64,000 bases of DNA from Fluviicola sp. (GTDB lineage: Bacteria > Bacteroidota > Bacteroidia > Flavobacteriales_D > Crocinitomicaceae). The position numbers and the translations under genes were made by a program. The stretch lies in contig NZ_JAQSWB010000006.1 of assembly GCF_029266855.1 (NCBI RefSeq), positions 177,661-241,660 of the forward strand. Direction: 5' to 3'. The notes under the pieces were generated by a model that saw only the letters and a list, made by a program, of their open reading frames with translations, searched no databases and was not told the DNA's origin. Positions 56,620 through 64,000 of this stretch are shown here, piece after piece; position 1 is the first letter of the stretch; each line of letters starts with the position of its first letter.

Positions 56620-56784
56620 ATTGGATCGATTTCTAAATCGATTTTCCTCAAAACTGACGGTTAAAAAACTGAAAACTGCTTTTGAGAAAAACGAGCTCTA
56701 AAAAACCAAATATACTTATCAACTTTGGTTCACCTAAGTAGGTAAAGATATTAGAGCCTACTTCCTAAATCTAATGTTAGTTAT

Positions 56785-56819
56785 GCCATCTTCGCGTTAA
56801 AGTAGAGATGGCTTTTTTA
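56785..56819 (+). terminator. Intrinsic terminator after the amidase gene
   Basis: GCCATCT (56785-56791) pairs with AGATGGC (56806-56812), followed by TTTTTTATT. Lies 165 bp past the amidase stop. The remaining gap 56620-56784 has no gene. Confidence 0.7.
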
Positions 56820-56848
56820 TTGGATCTGACTTTTAAGCATTAAAAACA

Positions 56849-56880
56849 AAGAGGGGGCGCGATTTTTCGCGTCCCCTCTT
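56849..56880 (-). terminator. Terminator after the L25 gene
   Basis: On the minus strand AAGAGGGGACGCGA pairs with TCGCGCCCCCTCTT (one A.C mismatch) around an AAAA loop, followed by TGTTTTTAA. Lies 21 bp past the L25 stop. The GGG(A/G)CGCGA core is like the hairpin at 29240. Confidence 0.8.
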
Positions 56881-56901
56881 GTTTAAAGTTCAAATAGAAT
56901 C

Positions 56902-57486
56902 TTAATCTTCGTCTTCATCATCAGCTTCTGCAGCTTTAGATGCTCCACGAGCCATTTTAACAGATACAACTACTGCGTTTTTAGCTTCAGAGATAGTTAA
57001 ACCATCCGTTTCCAAATCTTTCACACGAACAGATTGTCCGATACGCAACTTAGTAATATCAATTACGATTGCTTCAGGCAAATCTGTTGGAAGACCAACT
57101 ACGCGTAAACGACGGAAAACCTGCATCAAACGACCTCCGGCCAATACACCGCGAGAAGCACCTGTCAAACGAACTGGCAATGCCACTTTAACCGGCTTCT
57201 TAGCATCTAATTCCAAGAAGTCAATGTGCATTACTTTATCCGTGATAGGATTTTGTTGAATCTCCTGAATAATTGCGTTGGCTTTTTTGCCTTCAATATC
57301 CAATTCAATTTTAAATACATCCGGATTGAAAATCAATTTTTCAACCTTAATGTCTGGAAGAGAGAAATGTGTCTGTGTACCTTGTCCGTAAAGAACGCAT
57401 GGTACTAAACCAGCATCTCTCAAAGCTTTAGCATCCTTCTTCCCTACGTTCGCGCGAGGCGAACCGCTCAATTGTGCTACTTTCAT
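56902..57486 (-). CDS. rplY: 50S ribosomal protein L25/general stress protein Ctc
   Basis: 194 residues: long (Ctc) form with the 5S-rRNA-binding N-terminal domain 'AQLSGSPRANVGKKDAKALRDAGLVPCVLYGQGTQTHFSLPDIKVEKLIFNPDVFKIELDIEGKKANAIIQEIQQNPITDKVMHIDFLEL' and C-terminal beta domain 'PVKVALPVRLTGASRGVLAGGRLMQVFRRLRVVGLPTDLPEAIVIDITKLRIGQSVRVKDL', ending in an acidic tail. 74 bp downstream of prs on the same strand with a CCGCCGCGGCGG palindrome between, so probably one transcript with partial termination. Confidence 0.95.
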   Translation of the reverse strand: MKVAQLSGSPRANVGKKDAKALRDAGLVPCVLYGQGTQTHFSLPDIKVEKLIFNPDVFKIELDIEGKKANAIIQEIQQNPITDKVMHIDFLELDAKKPVKVALPVRLTGASRGVLAGGRLMQVFRRLRVVGLPTDLPEAIVIDITKLRIGQSVRVKDLETDGLTISEAKNAVVVSVKMARGASKAAEADDEDED

Positions 57487-57560
57487 GTTTGTTATTTATT
57501 TGTTTTATTTTATCCGCCGCGGCGGATTAGTTATCGTCCACCGTGGCAGACTCTTAATTT

Positions 57561-58496
57561 TTATGAGATTATAAAATGTGTACTAATGGATTCGTTTTTA
57601 ACCAGGCGATCGATCACATCTGCGAACAAATCTGCTACGGTAATAACACGAATCTTGTCACTTTTTTCTTTTAACGGGATTGTATCTGTTACGATCAGCT
57701 CCGTTAATTTTGAATTATTGATGCGTTCAAACGCAGGCCCTGACAACACTGCATGTGTACAGAATGCACGAACACTTTTTGCTCCTTTTTCAATGAATAA
57801 TTCAGCGGCTTTTGTTAAAGTTCCTGCTGTATCGCACATATCATCTATTAAGATCACATCTTTTCCGGCAACATCCCCGATTACAGTCATTTCTGCAATT
57901 TCGTTTGCTTTCTTGCGGTGTTTGTGGCAAATTGCTAATCCGGTATCTAATTTCTTAGCATATGCATTGGCGCGTTTTGCACCACCTGCATCCGGTGCAG
58001 CCATAATCAGGTTTCCATTGTCTAAAGCCTTCATTTCGTTGAAGAACAAAGTTGAGGCAAATAAATGATCAACAGGAACTTCAAAGAAACCTTGGATCTG
58101 ATCAGCGTGTAAATCCATGGTCATGACACGGTCAACACCCGCAGCCATTAACATGTTTGCGATCAGTTTTGCTCCGATGGCAACTCTGGGTTTATCTTTA
58201 CGGTCCTGGCGTGCAAATCCGAAATACGGGATCACAGCAATAATTTTACGCGCCGAAGCACGTTTCGCTGCGTCTACCATTAACAACAATTCGAAGATGT
58301 TCTCCGTAGGAGGCATGGTAGATTGAACAATAAATACGTCCTGACCACGCACCGTTTCTTCAAACGATGGTTGAAATTCACCATCACTGAACTCAGTAAC
58401 CTTTACATCACCCAATGTAGCACCAAACTTGGTAGCTATTTGGTCTGCAAGCACTTTCGATGCTCTTCCCGCAAAAATTTTGACGCCGTAAGACAT
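57561..58496 (-). CDS. prs: Ribose-phosphate pyrophosphokinase
   Basis: 311 residues from ATG 58496 (MSYGVKIFAGRASKVLAD). 'DVFIVQSTMPPTENIFELLLMVDAAKRASARKIIAVIPYFGFARQDRKDKPRVAIGAKLIANMLMAAGVDRVMTMDLHADQIQGFFEVPVDHLFAS' contains the ATP and metal-binding loops, 'DVILIDDMCDTAGTLTKAAELFIEKGAKSVRAFCTHAVLSGPAF' is the PRPP-binding signature. Makes PRPP for nucleotides, His and Trp. Full length; the 17-codon-longer frame has no family features. Confidence 0.96.
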   Translation of the reverse strand: MSYGVKIFAGRASKVLADQIATKFGATLGDVKVTEFSDGEFQPSFEETVRGQDVFIVQSTMPPTENIFELLLMVDAAKRASARKIIAVIPYFGFARQDRKDKPRVAIGAKLIANMLMAAGVDRVMTMDLHADQIQGFFEVPVDHLFASTLFFNEMKALDNGNLIMAAPDAGGAKRANAYAKKLDTGLAICHKHRKKANEIAEMTVIGDVAGKDVILIDDMCDTAGTLTKAAELFIEKGAKSVRAFCTHAVLSGPAFERINNSKLTELIVTDTIPLKEKSDKIRVITVADLFADVIDRLVKNESISTHFIIS

Positions 58497-58575
58497 GATT
58501 TTGACCGTTTTAAGAGCGCAAAGATAGCAATAATATCCGGAATACAACCATTTTTTCAGATTGCTTTGAAACGAT

Positions 58576-59745
58576 TTAGTCCTTGGTTTTTTTCTGTTTT
58601 GCCAGCCAGCGCGGAAGAATGATCGACCCGATGATCAAATAAGGGAAATAGGAGATTAAACGCCATAGCACTGCCATCGTTCCCAAAAGAATGATGCTTG
58701 CACTGAATTCGGACAGTAATTCGCCGAATGCCCATTCGGCAACACCACTCCCGCCGGGGGTTGGAGAAATTCTCAGGAACATCCACAAAACAAATTGTTT
58801 GGTAAATATCTGTGTTTGCTGGAGGAATCCAAGATTCAAAAAGGCTTGCATGATAAAGTTGATCACCAAAAAACGGGATGACCAGGAGAAAACAGTTGCA
58901 CCAAATGCCTTTAACCAAAATGAAAACGGTTCTTTCTTCATTTCGACCGCTGTTGCACTTACGTCGTTGCCTGTTTTTTCAGCACCTGGCCTGAAACGTT
59001 TTAGAAACGGGATTTTGGTAATGAAGGTAAGTAGTTTGAAAACCAGTTTCGGATAAAGGACAATGCTTGAGAACAAAACGAGGCAAAGAAGGGCGAAAAC
59101 GGAAAACCCTGTCCAGAAAACTGCCATCATGGATTCATTTCCTGCGCTTGGAAATAATTTCCCTGAAGGAATGAAAAGGAAGAGAACCGGGATGATGATG
59201 ACATAAAAAAGATTGTCCAGAAATGCCGTCAGAATCACAATTGCAGTTGCTTTCCCCAGTGCGATCTTTTCGCGATTCAAAATAAACATAGCAACAGCGG
59301 CGCCACTCATGACACCCGGAGCCAATGCAGACGCAAATTCCCATAGCATAATAACATGAAAGGATTGCCTCCAGCTTAGCTGTTTTTTAGTCAAAATCCG
59401 GATGCGGATCATGTATCCGACATCTCTTCCAACCATTGCCAGCAAGGCCAAAAAGATCCAAAAAAAGGTGCCGTTGTTCCAGGAAACATCAGAAAGTACC
59501 TGGTAGGCAGACTTTTTTTGGAAGTTTCCCTTTGAATCAGCAATAAACTCATCGTTGTTCGAATAATCGATCTGTTTGTTGTGGTTAGTGTCTTTCCAGA
59601 TGAAATCACCTTTTCCTTGTTCCACTTCGTGAAATTCAGATCGCGTAAAACTGTAAATAAGTATTCCTCCCGAAATTGAAATTCCAATCAGCAAAGCGAG
59701 ATAAATCTTCCATTTACTAAAGGCCTTTTCAAAGGAATCACTCAT
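58576..59745 (-). CDS. Lysylphosphatidylglycerol-synthase-TM (flippase-like) membrane protein
   Basis: 389 residues. Helices near 14-32, then a 50-residue periplasmic loop with a D-x-D-x-N type 'KDTNHNKQIDYSNNDEF' segment, and seven or so helices; 'SWRQSFHVIMLWEFASALAPGVMSGAAVAMFILNREKIALGKATAIVILTAFLDNLFYVI' and 'LWMFLRISPTPGGSGVAEWAFGELLSEF' are the typical UPF0104/LPG_synthase_TM phrases. Without an aminoacyl-transferase domain it is likely a lipid flippase or membrane transport protein. It overlaps the Ig-like lipoprotein gene by 8 bp. Confidence 0.85.
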   Translation of the reverse strand: MSDSFEKAFSKWKIYLALLIGISISGGILIYSFTRSEFHEVEQGKGDFIWKDTNHNKQIDYSNNDEFIADSKGNFQKKSAYQVLSDVSWNNGTFFWIFLALLAMVGRDVGYMIRIRILTKKQLSWRQSFHVIMLWEFASALAPGVMSGAAVAMFILNREKIALGKATAIVILTAFLDNLFYVIIIPVLFLFIPSGKLFPSAGNESMMAVFWTGFSVFALLCLVLFSSIVLYPKLVFKLLTFITKIPFLKRFRPGAEKTGNDVSATAVEMKKEPFSFWLKAFGATVFSWSSRFLVINFIMQAFLNLGFLQQTQIFTKQFVLWMFLRISPTPGGSGVAEWAFGELLSEFSASIILLGTMAVLWRLISYFPYLIIGSIILPRWLAKQKKTKD

Positions 59746-61273
59746 GGGTTTCTAAATCAAGGGTTTCTTCAATATCCCAGTTTGGTCTGAGTTTGGACTT
59801 AAGCTCAAAGCGTACTACTCGTTCCGGTTGTGATTTTAAAGCCCAATTACCGGCGTCCCATTTTCCATTCCCGTTCACATCTTTTATGCAGCGGATTTGA
59901 TAAACGACGGGAACTAAATTGGTCCAGTTAATGATCGAATCGGTATCGGTTTTTAAAAAAGTACGAATTGCAGTTGTACCATCCATTAGTTGAATGATCC
60001 AGCGGCCTTTCATGCTTTCAACGTTCAGTTTTAAATTACTCAGGTCTGAAGTTCTGTAGGTTTTCAGTTCTACTTTGATCGAATCATTTATGTTGGTTTT
60101 GCCTTTTAAGGCACCCATCTTGAAATCCACGATCAGATCAAATGAAATGGGAGTTTTTGGAATGATCCGGACCTGGTTTCCTGAAAAAAGGAAGTCATAT
60201 TTCATCCTCAATTTTGTTTTGTCTTCAAGAATTATCAGGGAAGTATCTATTTGATCAATGAGTTCATTGGTTTCGAACAAAAGTGTATCACCAAGTGTCC
60301 AGGCGCTTTTATGAACCTTATTTAACACGGAAAAATTTTTGTTCCGGTCCTTCAGCGAGATTATTTTGGTAATGGTATCAGGGCCATCGATGAATGTGTA
60401 GATCTCGTTTGGGCTGTTTGGAAGTGCAAATAAAACGGAATCCGAAGCGAATCGTTTAATGAGTTGGACGGGTTGTGAATTAAGGCTTAAATTAGATTCG
60501 CTGATTTCTTTGCCCGATGCATAAAAAGTTCCTGGATTGAGAATTTTCACCTGTAATTGCTTTAAAGGACTTTTAGGTTTTGAAGTAAGTATGTGAGAAA
60601 AAGTACTGTCTTTACTGGAGATTAATTTGGTGGAGTAGGCAATATCTTCTCCGATCGAGGGCAGGCGGTCTTTATTTGAATCAAAAAAAGCAAATAACTG
60701 GTATTGACCAGGTTTTAAATAAGAAAATTCAAATTCACCTTTGTCATTGCTTTTGCAGATATAGGCCGGAGCATCTTTATATGGATCTTTTACTGAATCG
60801 TATAACCCGACCGTAAAAGCTGTTGAAGGTTTATTTGAAAAACCGTCGGTAATAACTCCCCGGATTTTCAATGAATCGATTTGATTTCCGGTTGAGAATA
60901 CGAACTGGTGTATCGTGTCATTTTTTTCATTCAGATCCCGGATTGTTCCGTTCATTTGAATGATGTATGTGGTATTTGTCTGGAGTGGTCCGTCCCATTT
61001 AATGGATAGTTCCCGTTTGTTTGAAGTGACTTCCAATTTTCCGGCATTCGGATTCATAACCACGGTATTGGCCGGGTCGTTCAGTGTGAAATATTCGTTG
61101 AATTTTACATTCAATTCGTTTTGATTTACCTGCAAGGCTCCCTGCTCCGGGTTTTGAGTCCCCTCTACCGGAAGTGCTGCCTGGTTATCGGATGGTCCGC
61201 CCGTAAGAGGAACAATTTCGGCACAGCCAAAAAGAAGAAGTAATATTCCTAAAAACAGTGAGTACCGAGCCAT
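59738..61273 (-). CDS. Ig-like (Big_5) domain lipoprotein
   Basis: 511 residues from ATG 61273 (the longer frame begins with TTG). MARYSLFLGILLLLFGCAEIVPLTGGPSD: lipobox LFGC followed by the 'P-x-T-G-G-P-x-D' spacer characteristic of Bacteroidota lipoproteins with Big_5 domains. Residues 35-130 form the Big_5 domain ('QNELNVKFNEYFTLNDPANTVVMNPNAGKLEVTSNKRELSIKWDGPLQTNTTYIIQMNGTIRDLNEKNDTIHQFVFSTG'), then a carboxypeptidase-regulatory-like strand 'FEFSYLKPGQYQLFAFFDSNKD'. Last part ends 'IRCIKDVNGNGKWDAGNW'. Surface lipoprotein of unknown role. Overlaps the GAF gene by 25 bp. Confidence 0.85.
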   Translation of the reverse strand: MARYSLFLGILLLLFGCAEIVPLTGGPSDNQAALPVEGTQNPEQGALQVNQNELNVKFNEYFTLNDPANTVVMNPNAGKLEVTSNKRELSIKWDGPLQTNTTYIIQMNGTIRDLNEKNDTIHQFVFSTGNQIDSLKIRGVITDGFSNKPSTAFTVGLYDSVKDPYKDAPAYICKSNDKGEFEFSYLKPGQYQLFAFFDSNKDRLPSIGEDIAYSTKLISSKDSTFSHILTSKPKSPLKQLQVKILNPGTFYASGKEISESNLSLNSQPVQLIKRFASDSVLFALPNSPNEIYTFIDGPDTITKIISLKDRNKNFSVLNKVHKSAWTLGDTLLFETNELIDQIDTSLIILEDKTKLRMKYDFLFSGNQVRIIPKTPISFDLIVDFKMGALKGKTNINDSIKVELKTYRTSDLSNLKLNVESMKGRWIIQLMDGTTAIRTFLKTDTDSIINWTNLVPVVYQIRCIKDVNGNGKWDAGNWALKSQPERVVRFELKSKLRPNWDIEETLDLETHE

Positions 61274-61731
61274 TCGCAAAGTTTATTTAAATGTGTTGCA
61301 TCAATCTCGTCAAAATCGTTTAATGCATTGCTGTCGACATCCAGGATAGCAATAACCTGACCGTCTTTTCGAATAGGCACTACGATTTCACTTTTACTTT
61401 CGCTGGAACATGCAATATGTCCGGGGAAAGCATCTACATCCGGTACCACAAGTGTTTCGTTTTGTTTCCATGAAGAACCGCAAACACCTTTTCCGTAAGC
61501 AATCCGGGTGCAGGCAATAGGTCCCTGGAAAGGTCCGAGTACCAATTCATCTTTTTCCACAAGGTAAAAACCTACCCAAAAAAAGTCGAAGGTCATTTTT
61601 AGTGCGGAAGCAACATTAGCCAAATTGGCAACCAGATTTGGTTCACCGGTACAAATTGCCTGAACCTGGGGAAGCAAAGTGGTATACTTTTCCTTCTTTG
61701 TTGATTGTGCTATAAATAATTCTTCTGCCAT
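61249..61731 (-). CDS. msrC: Free methionine-(R)-sulfoxide reductase (GAF domain)
   Basis: 160 residues from ATG 61731 (the longer frame begins with TTG). One GAF domain: 'LLPQVQAICTGEPNLVANLANVASALKMTFDFFWVGFYLVEKDELVLGPFQGPIACTRIAYGKGVCGSSWKQNETLVVPDVDAFPGHIACSSESKSEIVVPIRKDGQVIAILDVDSNALNDFDEIDATHLNKLCEWLG'. The three catalytic-type cysteines (IACTRI, GVCGSS, HIACSSE) and the E-x-V-V-P region are those of fRMsr. Reduces free methionine R-sulfoxide with thioredoxin. Symbol by family resemblance. Confidence 0.88.
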   Translation of the reverse strand: MAEELFIAQSTKKEKYTTLLPQVQAICTGEPNLVANLANVASALKMTFDFFWVGFYLVEKDELVLGPFQGPIACTRIAYGKGVCGSSWKQNETLVVPDVDAFPGHIACSSESKSEIVVPIRKDGQVIAILDVDSNALNDFDEIDATHLNKLCEWLGTHCF

Positions 61732-61838
61732 GAAGTACAAAAATAAGGAATACTATTCCTTAAGATCGAAAAATGAATTTATTCTGAAAAAAAACAGAAA
61801 AAATGCTTGTGCGGAAATGATATATTTACATAACTTAA

Positions 61839-62576
61839 ATGGAAAACGAAAATTTTATGCTTGATTTGAGCCAACTGGACAAGATTCTTTTTTTGGATAT
61901 TGAAACTGTTCCTGAAGTTTACCACTACACTGATTTAGATTTGGAAACCACCAAATTATTTGACGCAAAAAACGCGCGCTATCTGACTGAAGAAAAAACA
62001 AAAGCAGATGTTTACAACGAAAAAGCAGGCATTTATGCCGAGTTTGGGAAGATCGTTTGTATTTCGGTCGGATTTGTGCATGAATCTGTAACAGGGAGAT
62101 CTATTCGAATGACTTCTTTTGCGCACGATGATGAAGAAACTTTGTTGAAACAATTTGTGCGTCTTTTGGAGAATAACTACAATACTCCGCGACATGTACT
62201 GTGCGGCCACAATTCAAAAGAGTTCGATATTCCTTTCATCTGCCGGAGATTGTTGATCCATGGTATCGGTTTACCGAATGTATTGAACCTGGCAGGTAAA
62301 AAACCCTGGGAAATTCAGCATCTGGATACGATGGAACTCTGGAAGTTCGGAGATTACAAAGCTTACACCAGTTTGGCTTTACTGTGCCATATTTTTAAAA
62401 TTCCTACTCCGAAAGATGATATTTCGGGAGCAGATGTTGCACGGGTTTATTACGAAGAAAGAGATTTAAACCGGATCCGGATCTATTGTGAAAAGGATGT
62501 AATTGCATTAATTCAGTTATTTTTGAGAATGAACGGAGAGCCTTTGGTAGAAGAAGGGGAGATATATATTAAATAA
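61839..62576 (+). CDS. 3'-5' exonuclease (DnaQ-like fold, PolB-type)
   Basis: 245 residues. DEDD residues in order: 'ILFLDIETVPE' (D-x-E), 'HVLCGHNSKEFDIPFICRRLLIHG' (D), and 'RIRIYCEKDVIALIQLFLRM' (Y-x3-D), so DEDDy type. Small domain with no polymerase attached, the family often called PolB-like predicted 3'-5' exonuclease in Bacteroidota. The ATG was taken as the first; TATATTTA precedes it at 61820, a one-mismatch -7 box. Divergent from the GAF gene. Confidence 0.85.
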   Translation: MENENFMLDLSQLDKILFLDIETVPEVYHYTDLDLETTKLFDAKNARYLTEEKTKADVYNEKAGIYAEFGKIVCISVGFVHESVTGRSIRMTSFAHDDEETLLKQFVRLLENNYNTPRHVLCGHNSKEFDIPFICRRLLIHGIGLPNVLNLAGKKPWEIQHLDTMELWKFGDYKAYTSLALLCHIFKIPTPKDDISGADVARVYYEERDLNRIRIYCEKDVIALIQLFLRMNGEPLVEEGEIYIK

Positions 62577-62703
62577 AGGAAGCACTGCTTCCGAAAAAAT
62601 ATCCGCGGTAGCGGATAATGTGAAATTAAAACGATAAGAGCCGAGCTGAACGATAAATGAACCATCTAAGCGATAAAATAAATTACTACAAACAACACAA
62701 TTT

Positions 62704-63177
62704 ATGATTCTAACGAAACAAAAAATGATGCTTTTTGGCATCTTTCTAATGAGCCTGAATAACCTGACTGCTCAGGAAGTAATTAATTATAACGGAAAAC
62801 AGATCACCGTCCAGGGACCCAAGTGTTTTTTAATGGAAATAAACGGAACTGTTTTGGAATATCACCAGAAAATAGTTGGTGATGATATGTATGCTACCGT
62901 TTTGACAAAAAGAACTGACGGAACAATTCGCGAGTTAACTGTTAGGAAGGTTTCGGTAAAGGTTGTAACAGATAATGTATTTAAAATCGAACATTTCGAT
63001 AAATATGGCGAGATGTATTCGTGCACCATTTTAACTGATCTTGATAAAGTGAACGCTACTGTTTATGAGAAATCAGGAGCTCAAACGTTTAAGGAAACAA
63101 ATATCGCAGTTTACTTCGCGGATAAAAAACAGCTGGAAGATTTTATTGATAAGATCAAAAAAGCGCGCGGCTTTTAG
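62704..63177 (+). CDS. Hypothetical exported protein
   Basis: 157 residues with signal peptide MILTKQKMMLFGIFLMSLNNLTAQ. The mature domain is a small beta-rich fold: 'VINYNGKQITVQGPKCFLMEINGTVLEYHQKIVGDDMYATVLTKRTDGTIRELTVRKVSVKVVTDNVFKIEHFDKYGEMYSCTILTDLDKVNATVYE'. No family recognised. Monocistronic, followed by a strong terminator; a CCGC..GCGG hairpin (62604-62619) lies in the upstream gap. Confidence 0.55.
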   Translation: MILTKQKMMLFGIFLMSLNNLTAQEVINYNGKQITVQGPKCFLMEINGTVLEYHQKIVGDDMYATVLTKRTDGTIRELTVRKVSVKVVTDNVFKIEHFDKYGEMYSCTILTDLDKVNATVYEKSGAQTFKETNIAVYFADKKQLEDFIDKIKKARGF

Positions 63178-63195
63178 AGATAGTTATATTAAAGC

Positions 63196-63229
63196 GAAAC
63201 CCCCTGATGATTGCTCGTCAGGGGGTTTC
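63196..63229 (+). terminator. Terminator after the 62704-63177 gene
   Basis: AAACCCCCTGA and TCAGGGGGTTT are perfect complements around a 10-base loop (TGATTGCTCG), followed by CTATTT. Strong G+C-rich stem in an AT-rich setting; may also close the gene on the opposite strand. Confidence 0.75.
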
Positions 63230-63290
63230 TATTTGGTTTCAGTTTAAAAACTGCACTAACGCTTGTCAAATCACCAGCCGTGGCTGGTTC

Positions 63291-64000
63291 CTACTTTTTC
63301 ACGAAAGTCAGTGTTCTCTGACTTGTTCCATCAATCATTTGGATCAGGTAAGTTCCGGCTGAAAGATATTCGGTTGTAATATAAACCAGGTTATTTCCTT
63401 CGTTTGCATTGATGCTGTGTTAGATCTGTTACATAGAATTTGATCTCGTTGTTTCCATTCTGTGAGTTGAATGAAATATGTAATTCATTGTCTGTTGGGT
63501 TCGGGAACAGGTTGATGTCTGCAACGCTTCCCAAATCTTCCAAACCTGCTACAACCGGACTTTCAGAAGGTGCTCCGGAATAGATGTTGATATCATCGAT
63601 ATAGATGTTGTTTCCGTCACCAGACGTCAACTGGAATTTACAACGGAAATTGTCATTCCAGTAAGTACTCGTAATGTTGGTAACGTGAACTGTAATCCAG
63701 TCAGCCGGGGTTGGTGTCCATGCAGAAGCTGCAGTTGAGTTCCCCGACATGGTCGCCGCAGTTAATGTCTTGCGGATATCCCATGTTTCTCCGCAGTTGG
63801 ATGAAGCAAATACTTTCAGTAAGTCCGTACTTGTAGAAGTTTTCTTTCTGTATGCATATCTGAACGACAAACTAACACCACCTGTTCCCGAAGTGATGCT
63901 CGACAAATCAATTGGTCCTGAAATTAACTCATCGATTTGACCGCTTGCTTGCCCGAAGTTGGTAAGTTTTACAGAGTTTGTACCTGTTTTTGCAGCCGTG
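63291..64000 (-). pseudogene. C-terminus of a T9SS-secreted protein, sorting domain frameshifted; 5' end outside window
   Basis: The frame entering from the right edge reads through 'TNFGQASGQIDELISGPIDLSS', 'SLSFRYAYRKKTSTSTDLLKVFASSNCGETW', 'VHVTNITSTYWNDNFRCKFQL..NIYIDDINIYSG' and 'LFPNPTDNELHISFNSQNGNNEIKFYVTDLT', then ends in QHQCKRRK at 63391. The rest of the type A sorting domain, SINANEGNNLVYITTEYLSA..GTYLIQMIDGTSQRTLTFVKK, continues in another frame to the stop at 63291. The expected eight or so residues between the two parts are missing. The MAM/lectin-like domain resembles the C-terminus of secreted metalloproteases, but the catalytic part is not in the window. Confidence 0.7.

Noticed and set aside
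1..64000. tRNA or rRNA genes
   Set aside because: Gaps were read for cloverleaf and GTTCGA/GGTTC-type T-arm signals; none was convincing. A covariance search would be decisive.

Overview
The window reads as chromosome of a Bacteroidota bacterium, most likely order Flavobacteriales (the Crocinitomicaceae/Fluviicola group is my guess). Evidence: type IX secretion (T9SS) C-terminal sorting domains, a gliding-type C-terminal domain, TonB-C secreted proteins, the BatA/MoxR-like DUF58-MoxR-DUF4350-SpoIIM operon, the DUF177-rpmF-plsX-fabH-accB-accC cluster, and promoters of the TTG-N16-23-TAnnTTTG type. No rRNA, tRNA, insertion sequence or CRISPR array was seen.

Layout. 1-4.4 kb: small operon (DoxX-like, DUF2071, membrane-anchored methyltransferase fragment), an outer-surface lipoprotein, a quinone-reductase-like MDR enzyme and a GNAT acetyltransferase. 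4.4-12.3 kb: an accessory zone of small same-strand genes (lipoproteins, a T9SS surface protein, a damaged toxin-antitoxin pair, DUF2750-like, XRE regulator), almost every one bracketed by copies of a dispersed hairpin repeat, plus a 258-bp fold-back element and a 21-bp tandem array. 12.6-16.7 kb: an AT-rich three-gene operon encoding a membrane-anchored beta-rich protein, a long, apparently cleavage-dead Argonaute (intact MID pocket, PIWI Asp residues missing) and a SIR2 NADase-like effector. I read it as a prokaryotic Argonaute abortive-infection system and the most interesting locus here.

16.7-25.4 kb: the DUF58/MoxR operon and an ECF sigma/anti-sigma pair. 25.5-29.2 kb: secreted proteins, two TonB-C proteins, a SpoIIE phosphatase. 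29.3-36.7 kb: fatty-acid initiation genes with L32, pdxA and leucyl aminopeptidase. 37-43.5 kb: DUF4349 lipoprotein with a MarR regulator, a 1297-residue MORN/YwqK-like protein and a lipoprotein. 43.7-48.6 kb: YgiQ radical SAM protein, DUF3606, and a four-gene NarL-type two-component operon.

48.6-53.7 kb carries the scar of an old tandem duplication: degenerate pieces of the methyltransferase, AraC regulator, DUF983 leader and response regulator are joined between the intact response regulator and the intact methyltransferase. 53.8-64 kb: a large secreted amidase, L25, PRPP synthetase, a flippase-like membrane protein, an Ig-like lipoprotein, free methionine-R-sulfoxide reductase, a DnaQ-fold exonuclease, and at the right edge the C-terminus of a T9SS protein whose sorting domain is frameshifted. 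Four separate frame disruptions or gene remnants in one window suggest either active decay in the accessory zones or homopolymer errors in the assembly.
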